Counted from the first letter of the stretch, positions 43,766 to 58,700 are shown. The stretch is 64,000 bases of DNA from Rhea pennata (GCF_028389875.1 NC_084687.1:8096157-8160156); one strand, 5' to 3'. Notes: generated from the sequence alone by a model not told the origin. Translations and numbers: made by a program.

Positions 43766-46700
43766 GTAAAGGGCGCTGCCGCCCCCCGCGCTCCTGACGC
43801 GGCGGCGGCCCGGCGGCCCTCCGGCCCGCGAGGCGTGGTGAGGCGAGGCGAGGCGGCGGCGGGGCGGGAGCGCCCAGGCGGAGCCTTGGGCTCCGTCTGG
43901 GGAGCGCGTGTGTCAGCGTTCTACTGCTAACGTTGGCTGGGAGAGAGCGTTTTCAATTTTGATTTCCAATATTTTTAGTTTATTCCTGTCACAACCAAAA
44001 AAGAGTAATCTTCCTGGCTGTTTGCTACATATTTTAGCTATTTACCACCAACGACAAATAACTAGATGCTCGATGTGGGTAATTCAGAGCAGTGAGTTGT
44101 GAAGGACCCAACTTCTTGTACTGGCTCACTTGGATTCATTGTTCCCACCCCAATCAAACGTGTGAAAGCATGCTGTCACTAGGCACTAAATTCTCTGAAT
44201 TCAGCAAGTTTTTGTTTGTTTTTTTTTTTATGTTGAGGTTCCCTTTTGAATATGCTTAGATTCAGATTAAAGTGACTTTCTGGCAGGAGGTGATTATGCT
44301 GTGTACAAACAAATTTCTGTGACTCTTTAGAACACTTTGTAAATTGAAATTTTCATGCTAAAACTTCATCAAATCTGTTCTAGAAAGCACTGGGGAAAAA
44401 ATAAACGTGAATACTGGACTAAAAAAATATCATTTGGCTTATTGAGTCCTTTACCACACACCTGTGAACAGGCATGTAATAGCTAATAAACTTACAGCTG
44501 TAATGAAAGACATCTGCTTCTTTGGTCAGAGTATTGTATAGAGCAAACCACAAAGGACAGACAGTTCTAAAAGTCACTGTGAGGTTAAGAAGCAAACAGG
44601 AGAGTTCCAAAGCATTGCCAATATCTTGGGCCTTTAAAGCAGTATGTAGCTAATTTATCAGTGGAAAGTTCTGTTTTTCACTTTAACTGTATTTTTTTTT
44701 TAATGTAAATGCTTTTCTAATTTACCCATAAGAAACTAACTTTTAAATTTATTCAGGGTTTTAACAAATGCCCGGGTGATGATTTTAACTTGCCCTTTGT
44801 AATGAGAAGTACGCTGAACCATGGTGAAATCACTGATTCAGGTAAGCCTAGAATGAGCATTAATCTTCCACTATGTGTCTGTGTGTGTATGTGTATATAC
44901 ACACACATTTATATAAATTTTTTGGCTGTTGTACATGTTTTCATGACTAACTTCACAATGTTATACCTGTTACTTTGTTAAATGCAGTTGCACTTGTTTT
45001 TTGGGGAAGGGTGAGGGGGAGAGTTTTTTTCCAAAAGATTCATTGAAATCTGTCCATATTCCAGATGTGATTTCACAGCAAGGAAAACTTTGGCCTGAAA
45101 CAGATGAAGAGGTCAGCTAAGTATACGCTTCATGTAGCTCATTTCTTAAGGCGTTCTAACGTTTAATCTGTTCCCAAAACATTTCCATAAGCACCATCCT
45201 AGACAGTTTTGGGAAGGGGAGGATATTTTCTGTATCTCCCGTTTAAAGCTGTATCATTTAGAGAAGGTACTTAAGATTCAGTGATTGTGCCTAGGGGTAA
45301 ACCTTTAGATAGTAAGACAATTTTCATTTTTTTTTTCTATTTTTATTTATTTTTATTTTTGTAATGCTTGGGAAGTCTAGGAGTTTTAAGATTCGTTAGA
45401 ATAAGATTTATATTTTTGTGAACATGAACATATTGCTTGTTTTTTCTCTAAATATTTTTAATTTCCATGAGGATTGAACTTCTTTTACCACAGTAGCTAT
45501 TATAGTCAAGATTATAATATCATGATGCAGCCAGAAAAGATAGCATTAGGTGACATCATACCTAAAACCTGCGTCAGAACTACCTCATGGCCTATCGTTC
45601 TGCTTTTACCTTTTTAAAGCCACTGATCAAGGACTGCTTGTACAGTGCTTTGAGGATGTTTCAAGAGCACAAGGTTGACTGCTTTTTCTTCTTTCTTTCT
45701 TTCTTCGTATGTGAGTTGACTGCAGAAATGCATCATATGAAGTTTTGGATGTGATCCAAGGATCATTCAGCAGAAATAATCTTGGCCCCATTGATAATAC
45801 TAGCAAAATTGGTGGATTGCAGGCTGTCCAGTGGGGTATTTTTCACTCATTTGTGTTGTATTTGCCCCTTACTCTGTAATATGTGTTGATCTATATACAC
45901 AGTGGAGCATAAAGATTAAATTTGTTTCTTGGTCAGTAGAAGCTTGTGTCGCCGTCTATGACGGCGGGGAGAATATTAAGCTTCCTTTGTTTAAGATAAA
46001 TGTTAATTAAATAGCATTTTACGTATACATTTGAGACTAATTTCTGAATTTTCAATAGAGTATAGAAACAATGAATGAATTGTATTCCAAACTCTACAAA
46101 GAGGCTGAGAAGATCAAGCAATGGAAAGTAACAGTAGAGTTGGAACTGAAGCAGAAAGAGAGAAAATTGCAAGAAAATAGAAAGATTATTGAAGCACAGC
46201 GTAAAGCCATTCAAGAATTGCAGGCCAGTATTTTACTATATGTGTTGAATACCTAAATTAAAGAGAATATCTTCCTGAATAACTTTGAACATATTATTCA
46301 TACAATTAAATATTAAAGAATATTATAGATCTTGAAGAAGGCATTTTAAGCTGTTTATATGAGGACTTTAAAGAAACTAGTTTGCTAGATATCAATGACC
46401 TATAGTTCTACAGGTTTTAAAGGAAAATCTTTACCTTTTTTGTTATTTAGAATCATTTTCCTCTTGTTAACAGTGTGCATTTCATCTTTGAATAGTTACT
46501 GTGTACATCATACTGTGAAGATGTATAGACTTACCCAAGACTGTATGAGCTTTTGTCCCCCTAGTATTTTAAAGTAAGCTCCTGCATATTTCCAAACCCA
46601 ACATATATAGGAAGTAGTAGACACTGCTTTAACCCAGTTTCTTATCTAGCTGTTAGTGGTGGGGATCTTTGTTAGTGGAACAGATATATTAAGCAATTCA

Positions 46701-49700
46701 TCAACCCTTTTCCTTGTTTTCTGTTTGCATCAGTGTTGGTAACTTGAATCTTTGACTATTTAACTTTTGCCTTGAGAAAATGTTTGTTTTCAGAAGGGTA
46801 TGCGCATGCACACATGCACAATCACAGTCATATAGATAACACATCTTAAATATTTCAGTTACTGGTAATCACTGTTTTTTTCAAGCAATTATTTTCAAGC
46901 AAACTATAATAAAAGATTGCTCAGCATGTCATTTCAGGTAAAACGGATTTCTGTCTTCTGATACAGAAATACATATTTTAATGTAAAACTGGGAAAGTGA
47001 AAGTGTAGTACTGGTATATTTTTCAATAACTATCTTCTTGTGCTTGTCCCTTTCAAAATTAGTTTGAAAACGAAAGGCTAAGTTTAAAACTTGAAGATGA
47101 GATATGTGAAAATAAAGATCTTTTAAAAGAGTAAGTAATACAGTTAAATAGTTTTGTTATTTTTGTGAAAAGTTTTCTTGCTAAGAGCTATTAAAATGGG
47201 CAATTTAAAAAATATGTGTTAAATTGTGAAGCTCGTCAAGCTTTTTGCAATGTCACTCTTTTATGTATGCAAAGTAATGTGCATCACTATGAGAGCATAT
47301 TAAGATATTTTTTCCCTTCTTCCAGAAACAGTGCTTCAAGGCATATGTGTAATCTGATCAAGGAAACCTGTACTCATTTCACAGAGAAGTCCACCAAATG
47401 TAAATGCTATTTAAATCTTGATTTTTTTTTTCAAAGTATATCTAGCTTTCTATAAATGCAAAAAGAAAAAGCTGTCATTCTATTTTGAGTTGTTTTCCAG
47501 CTGGGATAAACTGCATGTGGCTCAGTGCATAAGAATGAAGTTCAGATGTGAAACCAGAGGCCAAGTATCTGTGTGTTCTGTAGTGCTAAATTCAAAGGTT
47601 TGCTAAAAGGTTACATGACTGGGGAAATTTAGTTGCATAAACTTCAAAACAGATTTAGGTTCTGTGAGCAATACTGAATAACCACTAGCAACCACTCCAG
47701 AAGAGTGCAGATCTTTAAGTCCTGTCGCATTTGTCAGTCCCATCCAGGTACCTTGGATATCTTATGTCATATAAGATGGTACTTCATGCCTGTGTTTAGG
47801 CAGTTGAATCTAATCCAGTTACCTTTTTCAGCTCCTTCTTTCTCAGACTAGAGGAAACAGCATCATTGTGTCTGGAGCAATTAGGTTCCCTGGAGGAAAA
47901 AAATGCCCCTAGGCCCAAGATTCAATGAGCAACTAGCATTCTTTGCACTAAATTGACCAAAACTATAAAGCTGGAGTAAATGAAACTTAAATTTAAAATC
48001 TCAGTGCAATAATGTATTTTAAAACTTCAAATCTATATCAAATTCAGAATTATTATTTTAAAATCTTTTACCAACTTTATCTTGGATACCTTTTTTTTTT
48101 TTCGTGTCTGCCTCTTCTTTGCTTGTCTTCTGCAGACACCTGTATATAGATTTACTGTACTTCTCGGTAACTGTTTCTTACTGTTACATTCTGAATTAAT
48201 TGGAATTATTTTCTTGAGGAGTAATAATAGTATCAATTATGAAAGTGAAATTGTAAAAAGAAAGAGTATCATCGTAATAGTTTTGTAATGATAGTTCTGT
48301 TGTCATGAGTGTCTCTGCTGATGTGAAGAAGTTCCACACTGAACCTTACATTACAACTTTTCAAATTTATATTTTTAGTAGAGTATTGTTCAACAGCAGT
48401 AATATTGTTAATAATTGATATAGAATTAAATTCCTCCTGGAAAAAACGAGATTTGGAAGAAAGTTATAAAAGCTGAGCTTGCTTAATGTTTCAATGCAAA
48501 ATACATTTTCTTTGGACTGTATAACTTTTGGTGCACTGTATTTCGTAGTGACTTGCTAAAATAAGAGTATGTAACTTTTTAAAAATTCATTATGCCATGT
48601 AAGCAGAATGGCTTGGATGTCTGAATTTTTTTTCAAAAGGAAAACTTTGTAGTACATTCTTATTTTGACAGATGAACATGAAAGAGAAGAAACAAGACAG
48701 CTATATGTGGAACTTAATAACAACATTGAAGTAAGTGATGTAGCTTGTTAAAACTCAGCATGTTATCTGAGTTATATGTATATGCTGAGACATTATTCAT
48801 ACAAAGAAGGTGGTGATTAGACCCCTCATTTGGAGTGTTAGAACGCTGATTTTTTTCAGTCTCTATTTAAGTATTGGTTTTGTATTGTAAGCAACACATT
48901 TATTGGATAAAATGCATTTACAATCCTTAGGAGTATGTAGATCTACTTAGTCTTAGGTGATTTCTGTAACTGCTATCTTCTGTTTTGTACTCCTTTTCAC
49001 TCATCCACTGATCTTACAGAATAGCTGAATTTGACAGGGACCTCTGCAGATTACATTGTCCAGCCCCCTGCAGGGTTGGGCGGAGCAGGTTGCTCAGGAG
49101 TGTGTCAGGTCAGGTTTTAAGCATCTCCAAGGATGGCAGCCTCTCTGGACAACCTGTTCCTGTGTTCAATCACCCTCACAGTAAAAAGGTTTTTTTTAAT
49201 TACGTTTCAATGGGATTTCTTTTATTTCAGTTTGTACCCATTGCTCTTGTCCTTAAAGTCTTTTCTGCATATTGAGACAGCTTCAGCAAGAGAGTTGAGG
49301 GGGGTTCTTTGGGCTATTTTCCTGGAAGGTGGGAACTGAGTATTGACACTCCTCAAGTGGAGGAGGAAACTGAATGTAGATCTCATGTTGTAGTGGAGGA
49401 GGAAACTAATGTAGATCTCATGTTGTAGCAGAGTAATGTACTCAGTTACCATCTCTGAACCAGAATCAAGTCAGTTCCACTGTTTTTTTTCTGCAGACCC
49501 CTGTTTGTATAATTTGTAAACAAATACTGTGTGTAATATATACACATATGTAAATGTATATCCACATATAGATAAACACATGTATATATAATACAGATGA
49601 TTCAGCCTTGGCAAGATTGAAACATTATCAGCATTTGCAGAAATAGAGCTTTAGAAGTCATGGGAAATGGGGCTTTTAGGTGTTAGACAGCATTTTGGAG

Positions 49701-52700
49701 AACTGTATCTTTGGACTTAGACTCCGTTCTGCAAATAGTCTTAGGTGAAATTCAGGCACACAGACTTTTTAAGATACGGGTCAGATGTATTACAGTTATT
49801 CTATTGCATGTTTTTCTTTAATGAAAAGTGCATAAAGGTGAATAAAGCAAATTGCTTTTGCTGGATCATATGCAAAACTGAAATGTAAATAGATGATTGT
49901 GCATGGAATAAGAAGTATAAGGTGTGAATAGTGAATCTTTAATTTGCTTCCTTGACTTGAAGAGGTTTTTTCCTTCTTAATTCATAAAACAACTGCAATC
50001 TTGCAAAATACATTCATCCATTACATTTTTGTTAATTAATTATTCCACTGTGGAAAATTAGACCATTGTATATTTATAATTGAGAAATGTGAAGCATCTT
50101 TGTGTGTGTGATGAATTTGATATTAACCAGAATCAGAGAGCCCACTGTATAACAGTTAAACTTAGTACTTAGAGTAAAGTTTAGTAAAGCCTGTTGTAGT
50201 AGCTGGGCAGCTAGGAGATGCACAACAGCTCCTCCGTTGTGCTAAGGAATCTCTGAACATGGATTAGTAAAAATATCTGATCCCTGAAATTGTTTACATC
50301 TTGCGTACAGAACTTCTTACGCTTCCATCTTCTATAAATTACCACATTTTAATTCAAAATGTGTGTTTACACTCAGAATTTAGTTTTTTAAAAAATCTTA
50401 CAGATATGAATAGGAGCTTGTTGTAATATGGTTTGTTTTCGAACCATAAACATCGTTCTTTGTTACAGAAAGTACTTAGTTTTATATGAATGTACGTATT
50501 GAATGTTACTTTTAGAGAATGATAATGGCATTTGAAGAACTTCGTGTGCAAGCGGAGAACACCAGACTGGAAATGTGTTTCAAATGTGAGAGTCTTGCTT
50601 ACTCTATTTATGCTGTAGACATAACAGTTTTGTACTTAAATGCATTTTACTGCGTGCAGTTTCAAGCCAGAAGGATAGGGTATGCTAGAATGGTGCACTG
50701 TAATACTTGTTCTGTGTATTTAAAGAAATAGTTGCTGAATATGGTCAGCTGAATTCAATCATCTTGAAAAGCGGGGTACTTTAATACGGGAGTCTGTCAC
50801 ATATCTTAGCCGAGTCTTAATCCTATTAAAATAAGTTACAAAATTTCTTCTGATGTTTGTCTTTTTTTTTGTGTGTCAGGCTTTATAATGCCTCAGTTTC
50901 CCTTCATTTGGGGTGAGTGTCTCAAATTTCCTAGGAAAGGTAAATTCACTGCAATGACTCAGGTTTCCTCACAAAGTTTTGTATTTCTGATCTAAGTTTT
51001 ATATCTGATGGTTGTATTATTAGTATCATGCCAGGGGTACACGCTCATTAAATTAGTCTTACCTCATGCTGCCTGCCATTATAAGGACTGGGCCATTTTA
51101 TTATTTTTCTGCCAGTGTTCCTGGGTCAGTTTTTGAACCTTATTTTTTCTAATTGTCACCAAAACCTTTAGCTTTGTCCATGAAGGATAGTCTATAGATC
51201 TCTGCTTATTTTATGTAGTTGTCTTATTAAACTGATAATGCACTAGTGCATTTAACTGCAGAAGTTTTAATTTGGTATTTGTGCTATGAACTGTCTTGTT
51301 TTTGGACATGCATCTCTTAATAGATTATTTTAAGAAATTAATACATCCTGTAATGGACTAATTCTGTGGAAGGTTAGGGCAGAATATTTTGTCTGATGAG
51401 GTAACAATTTCAAACATGACCTCAACATTTTTTTTTTTTTAGGAAATCAATTGCATGGTAATCTTAAAATAAAAATTTCATTTAACATGAAGTATATTAC
51501 CATTAATAAATTAACTATTCATATTCTTGTGTCTCAAAAGTAAAAGAAGAAGCAGAAAAAGCGGACAAGTTTGAAAAAGAATACAAACTAGAAGTCAGTA
51601 TGAAGGAAAAACAGGTTTGTTTTAATTCTTGAAACAAATCTTGCAGATTCTTAAACTAATACTTGAACTCTCTTGCTTTCATGACTTATTGATGCATCAA
51701 AAGAAAATAATTACTTAAGTGCTTGCTTGCTTGGTTGTAAAATATTTCTATTTTGGAAGGATAGAAGTTAACATTGCAGGTTGCTTTTTAATTGTGTGTT
51801 CCTTATATGCTGTTTGGAGTGAAATATGAAATAGACTGCTGTATCCTAAAGAGGGGTATCTCAGTGAAAGGATTTAAAAGCACCGTGTCAATACTAAATC
51901 CTTATTCTTTGCTTTATATATAGCTTACTTGTATAAAAATGGCTTGTGTGGAAGCATAAAATTAGCAAAACAATCATCAGCCCTTCTAGTTTTGCATTGT
52001 TTTTTAAAGGCTGATAAGGGAGGTTTTGAAGCTGGAAGAGGCTGGAATAGTTTTTTGGCAGTGGTGATGAGATAGCCATGATGGAAGCTTGAGTAAGTAG
52101 AAGAAATTAAATACGATATGAGCTGTTAATTTGTAAGCAGCAGACTGAGAAGCAGGGCTTCCATCTATGTCTGTACCTGAGAAGGTCAAGAGTTGTTGAC
52201 TTGTCCAAAGATGGATATGACATTGCAAAGAGGCAAGGAGCGTTTCAGAGCATCAGTAAATACGGAAGAAATAACAGCTGGAACTGCATTTCAGAGTTTG
52301 ATTCTCTAACTTTAGTTATGTTTCCAGCATCTTCAATCTGTTGGAACTCATGTTCTCATTTTGAACTGAAGAACTTTTGTGTCTAAAGAGTAACATGACC
52401 AATATTTAGCTAAGACAACCTTATTTAAATTGAATGATACTAGCATGAATGCTAATCATGCATAATGAACAGTTGAAGATACAAATCTGTCATCTTTTTT
52501 AGACTTATTTATAATACTACTTCTGTTAGATTACAGTTTTGACCATGCAGAATGGTGAAAAAGATGACATAATAAGAGATATCAAAACTCAGTTGCAGGA
52601 ATCAAAAAGTAAGATGGCTGACTTAGAAGAAAAAACAAGTAAGAATTATCTCTACTATATCAAAATACTATTGCTAATAGAACTACAGGAAATGGGATGG

Positions 52701-55700
52701 TGATGTTAGCTTGTTACTAATCAGCAGCAGAACTTTGGGGTCTTGCAGGTCAGTTTCTTGCTTAGGTCTGAAGTTGGGGTGTAAGATCTGGATTTTTAAT
52801 GTAATCTGCTTATATAAAAATACAGACCCTTATTTCATATCAGTAGTTTTCTCTTAGGGCTTAGACTACAGTCTGTTTTCATATTGACATGACAGTTTCA
52901 TGATGAGGATTTTTTTTCTTGTCTTGCTCATCAATAGACCTGGTGTGGAGATGGTCACTAATAAGCTGCATATCTCATCACTAATAAGCTGCATATACCC
53001 TGTCCTTCCTTTTCCATAACAGTAATAACTTTTACCTGAACACTGTATAACAATGCCCATATTATAGGAATTTTTCCATTTCAGTTGGACTAGTATAATA
53101 AAAATGGTAAATTATTAAATAGAGTATTGTTTCTAGTTACTTCGTTGAATCATTTTACATCAAATTAATGAAGGGACTTCAACATCTAATAGCTGTTCAG
53201 TAGTCCGTAAATAGTAACTTTGTTCTGTATTCAGCAAGACATTTTGACATCTTCACTAAATAACTCCCAAAACATTGCAGCTTTTAAATAGAATCATATT
53301 AAAAATAAGCCAAGGGAGTGACTGAGACTGGAAGTGTAACTGTTTTTGAGGGGTTCTTGTATTCTCAGGCTGAAGCAAGTAATAAAAGCTTTTGATGAGA
53401 AAGTAACATTCCTCCAGTTTTGCAAATATATAGTCAGGTGTCACTGAGGAAATATTTTTTAGCACTAGCTTTTCAGTGCTGTTTAAGTCATATTAGCCAC
53501 AAAATATTTGTAATGTGTGGTTTAAGTATCTTTGTTCTTTAGAGTTGAAGCAAATTTCAGCATCAGTTCATCATACAGATGAATGACTAAAAATGACTGT
53601 GGAGTGGGAAGGAAGGTGTGGGTGTGTTTTTTTTTTTTATGCCGCATACATATGAATGGCTGCATTATATTAAATTTCATAAACATTTCAGTTATTGTTA
53701 TTTAATAAGTCGAATAAGCATTTGTAGTTTATAAGCACATTATGTAGCTTGAATAAGTTGTAGGAATGTATGTATCTGTAAAACAGAAATGCAAGGACTT
53801 TCAGTAAACAAGTTATTTTTCTTTAATGTTAGCATATGCCTTTCTGCTTAGGACATGAAGGGGAAAAGTTAAAGGAATCCCAGATCAATCAGGATCATTT
53901 GAGGGCAGAACTTGAAGAAGCTAGAGTTTCATTGCAAAAAACAGAGGTAGTGCTTGTTTATAATTTTCTAGTACAAATAGATTATGTAAGTAATTGAATA
54001 AATAAATATTAATACGTCAGATATGAAACATTAATTGTAGGTGGTTGTTACAACGTGTATAGAAATTATAAAATTATTTTTTAGACTATTCAGAAGAACT
54101 TAGAAACTGAATTGCAGACTGCAGTGAAAGCATTAATTCAGGTCACGGGGGAAAAAGAAGCCCAGATGGAAGAATGTCAAGAAACTAAGGCTTTGCATGC
54201 ATCCATGGTAGATGAATTTGAAACTTCCATTTACAATTTCAAAAGTTTGCTGGAAAAAGAACAAAATAGGTAATTGAACAGTTAACGTTCATAGAGTGAT
54301 CTTATGGATAAAATACTAGATTACTGTTCTCTGGGAATAAAACTTACATTTCTTGTGTGATTTGGTGTAACTTACATATAAAAATAATAACTATAGTACC
54401 CAAGTTCTTTCTGTGTAAAAAATGTATAACCATTCTTCTTTTTTAATCCCTCATCTGTCTTCTTACTGACTGATTAGCACTTGAAAATGGTTATGCTTTT
54501 TGACTATGTGTAGATGCAACTCTTAGCTGAATACTCTCATCTGGTACCTGAAAGTCTTTCTTAAATAATAAAATACTTAGTGAGGATGATATTCTTCCTT
54601 ACCTAATGATAGTGCTGTTTAATACCAATGCCTATTATTTCAGGTCTTCCAAAATAATAATAATAATAATAATAAAAAACCCTGCGTATTTGTCAAAGAA
54701 CCTGATAACAACTAAATTCAACCCTTCTAAGTACAGAAACAGAACACTGTATTTTTAATAGGCTATTGAACAGCGTTTTTCAAGAAAGTGTCTTTGCATT
54801 AAGACATCTTGCAAGTAGATGCATATTATGACAAATCCGAGAACAAAAGGATATTAAGTTGAATTTTTTTTTTTTTTAGCAAACTGGTCTAAGTTCAAAT
54901 AATTTAATTTATTTTTTGTAGTTGTCCTGGTTGATACTGGTTCATGAGAAGGTAAATTTTTGGTCCTTGATTTTCATAATGCTATTTTTTGAGAACTGTG
55001 TAGTTATATATGTATATATATATTTGCTGTTCAGGGATTATAATAGTAGATTTTGATAATTGTTGCAAGTAGTTACATTATCTGCTTTTAGAAAGGCAGA
55101 TGTATTTAAAATGCTTGTGCTAGAACTTTGTCGTACTGTACTTAAACTTTCAAATACAGTGCTGTGTACCATATAGAGAGGGGGGCAAAAAAATTACAAT
55201 TTTCCTAGATTGAAGAAATATGAAGATGAATTGAAACTGCTCACCTTGGAGCTCAGAAAGAAGTCTGCTGAACTGGGTAAGACTAAGGAAAAAAACAAAT
55301 GAATTAGCTAAAGAAAGTGTTTTTTGCTATTTTCTGAAAATAGACCATCCCTATGTAGTACTCATTTTAGTATCTTGTGTTGTAGCTTATGGTCCTCTGA
55401 TACTGAGTATGATATCAAAGTCCTGTATAAATATATAAATACATCTTTTTATATTTATAAAAACTTAAAAATAATTTAAAAAATAATTTTATACAAATTT
55501 TTATTTTATTTAATATATATATATTTTTAACAGAGCACCTCCAAATTATACTAGAACTATTTCCCAAATCAATTGAATAGGAAAAAATGTGATCTTAGTC
55601 ACACTTCCTTTTTCTTTCTTTGTATTACATCAAAAAGACATTATTCAGACTTGGACTTTTTTTATTACTTTTAAGCTAACAAATTAACATGTTCAGAATT

Positions 55701-58700
55701 TGTCCAGCCTATGCTCAAGGAAAAAAATTGTTCATTCCAATATTTGTGTCAATTATTTCAGGAGATGCAGGACCTCTTTCAGAATCTGCCCTCAAATCTT
55801 CTTTTGCTTTCAATATTGTTTTGCTATTTTATGATTTCTAGCTATTCATTCCTTAGTCCCAAAATCAAGAGATATACCTTTAGCGCTGTTATCTCAGTGC
55901 AGCAGATGTCTCTAAATATTTCTAGTCCCTGGATGATAGATGAGAAATATGATTTGATGTCCTTATAAGTATTGAGGGCATTTGAAGGTAAAACTGCTCA
56001 AAAGTTACTAGTGTTGCTTCTCTGGAACAAGATGAGATGAAACCTGTGATATTTCCAGAGCAAAAATGAATCTGATGTCCAGTACTTGTGAAAAACACTG
56101 GTGGTAAGAATGTGCATGTAGAAAACACATTTCAAATTTACTTGCTAATAAATAGTTTTATTTTTCAGCATATCTATATGAATATCTTCAGTAGTCAAAC
56201 TTCTAGAAAAATCCGTATCCATGAATACTGAGACTAGTCCTTTGTGCATATTATTACAGTGCATAATTTACTTGAAACCATGTTTGTGCAAAATATAATA
56301 GACTCTGAGTTTTATTTAAGATGAACAGTTAGCTGGCTTCTTTTCAGGTAAGTGTTCATTAACGTCTTTCTGCGTTTAAATCATGATTTAGGTCAAAATT
56401 TAGCTTTAAGATTTCTGAACTTAATCCAGCAAGTCCTGCAAGTTGGGTACTGCAAAGGGGCAATGCTTTATACTGTTTGCTAAATATGTAAAATTATTTC
56501 TACTTAAATTTTACGTTGCATGTGCTGTAGAAGAGATGACTAAATTAAAGTGTGACAAAGAAATGCAACTTCAAGAGCTGTCAGAAACACTGGTAAATAT
56601 TGTTCCCTTTACTAGTCTCATGGCATTTACTTTTCATATGAAGTCTCATAGTAAGTAGCTTAAATGCCCTATAAAACACTTTCTAATCTGCTGTATTGTT
56701 GCTACTAACTTTCTCTTGTGTTTTAGACTTGTGTTCTTTTTGAAGAACCTGCTTCTTTCTACTGTTCTGCTTGTTTTGTTTTTCTTTGTGTTGACATTTC
56801 TAGTCATTTGGTACTTCTGTCACACCTGTTTAAATACTGCTCCCTCTAGATATAAATACTCCCTATTTTTAGTTATGCCTAGTTACTCTTTCTTTCTTCA
56901 TGTTAAACCTTTCTGAAATTTATTTATTTGTTTTGTGACGAACGTAAGCTCAAACTCTGTGAATACCAAGCATATGACATTTAAGGCTAAAATATCACTT
57001 AATTTTTCGACAGTAATTTCATGACTCGATAGCTTTCTTTGTACCCTAAAGATCAAGCCTTATAAAGACTTACGTTGTAAGGACTTCATTTTGATGTTTA
57101 AAGAATAACCAAGCTTAGGACATCCTGCTGGCAAGGCAGTGGAAGAAGGTTACAGAAGGCTATGTATGACAAAATGAGTGATCTAATAACTAATGCCTCA
57201 TAGGTTTCTTATTCCATAGTTTTGTTATTATTTTGCTGTTTGTGAGGTGTTAGTTACGATGAGGTCCTTCCTGCTGCAGTGTGCACCATCTAAAGAGCAG
57301 TGCCTACTCAGTTGATATGCATCCCTTTATAGAAGGTATGCAAGTCTAAGCCTGCAGAAAGGTGTCATGGGTTATAACATCATGTTCCATGTTCTACCAG
57401 CACATGAGGTGTTCTTCTCTCCTTGTTGTAGAAGTTTGCTGAGGTAAGCAGCATTGACCTCTGTGAACCCTACTAAACCTTGACACAGGCCCTTCTTCTG
57501 TTACAGCTGTCTGAATTATATGAAGTATACAGGATGATGATAGGATCTTAAATTTGCTAGTCTAACAAGAAAGTGTATCAGCTAGAGTAAGGTGGTGTGA
57601 AACCACATTTGCATTTTATAAATTATTACATATATGCTGAACATGGAACTTTCTGAACTGATTTTTTTTTTAATGTCCTTAAATAGGAAAAAGTTCAAGG
57701 ACTTCTAGTGAAGAAGAAATATCTTGAGACTACTGTTGAAAAATTGCAGGAGAGAGAAAAAGAAATGGAAAATACTCTCCAAGCTAGAGAGGTCTGAATA
57801 AAGGATTGTAACACGTTTTTATAAATTAAGTTACACATTATTGCTTGAATATAAGAACATAGAAAATGTCTGAGCCTGGCCAGTGGTCCATCCAGTGCAG
57901 TACTCCACTCCTGACAATGCAGTAGATGATGCTATATAGTATAAGAGCCTACAAGCCTGGCTATTGTCTGTGGTCTGTTCCCCTGACATCCCTACAGTCA
58001 ATGTATTAAGAATGTTAGAGGATACATCCCTTTCTCTTCCCTTTGTTACCTGTTTATGGACTTTTATGTTCATGTATCATCAGTTTTTGAACTGCCTGAT
58101 AGCCTGATACTATTTGCTTTTATACCTTCCATGGTAAGAAATTCTAGAAGTTTATTATCCACTGTGTTTAAAAACTAAACACACATGTATGCACCCACAT
58201 TTTGTTTTAAATCAACTGGCTGTGAGTATGTGTAGTATCACCAATGATTCGGAGAAAATAGTATTCAAAGCATTATTACATATTATACATTACATTGCAA
58301 GGCTTAACTTACCTTTTAATGACTGCAGGTTTCTAAGGGAAGAGTTTTGCATTATGTTTCAACATGCATCCAAAATGTGTGCTTATACTATCACATAGTA
58401 CTGAAATGCTGCAATTCGTTATTTTATTTATTTATTTTACATTTTAAATAATACAAAAGCTTATGTCTAAGGCAACAATATCTTTATTTAAATGCTCAGA
58501 GAAATTTAACTTTGTCAGTGCTTTGGCAGACTAATTAGTTGGACTATACAAAAGGGGACACATTTAGTATTATATCAGAGTTAAGTGTCTCACACCTCTA
58601 CGTTACACTAGAGATGTAAAGATACAGACTGGCTAATTTATGGCATATCTCCAGTTTTATTTTTAACTTGAAGCTTTGTGTTGTCTGTTCATTTCTGGCA

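Larger units (their letters stand above)
43140..43900. promoter_or_regulatory. SYCP1: CpG-island promoter of SYCP1 overlapping the NR1H5 end
   Basis: A CpG-dense block spans NR1H5 exon 10, the 199-bp gap and SYCP1 exon 1. It includes TTCCCGCC at 43576-43583 (E2F/E2F6 type) about 75 bp before the SYCP1 ATG. No TATA box was seen. Confidence 0.75.

Noticed and set aside
45729-45835. Possible extra SYCP1 exon after TGACTGCAG
   Set aside because: The open frame needs an entering phase that exon 3 does not supply; in phase 0 it stops after four codons, and it resembles no SYCP1 segment.
47640-47830. Possible old interspersed repeat in a SYCP1 intron
   Set aside because: Some phrases feel repeat-like but I could not assign a family with enough confidence.
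52955-52997. Two copies of TCACTAATAAGCTGCATA, CRISPR-like at first sight
   Set aside because: There are only two adjacent copies with a spacer of a few bases in a vertebrate intron; simple slippage.
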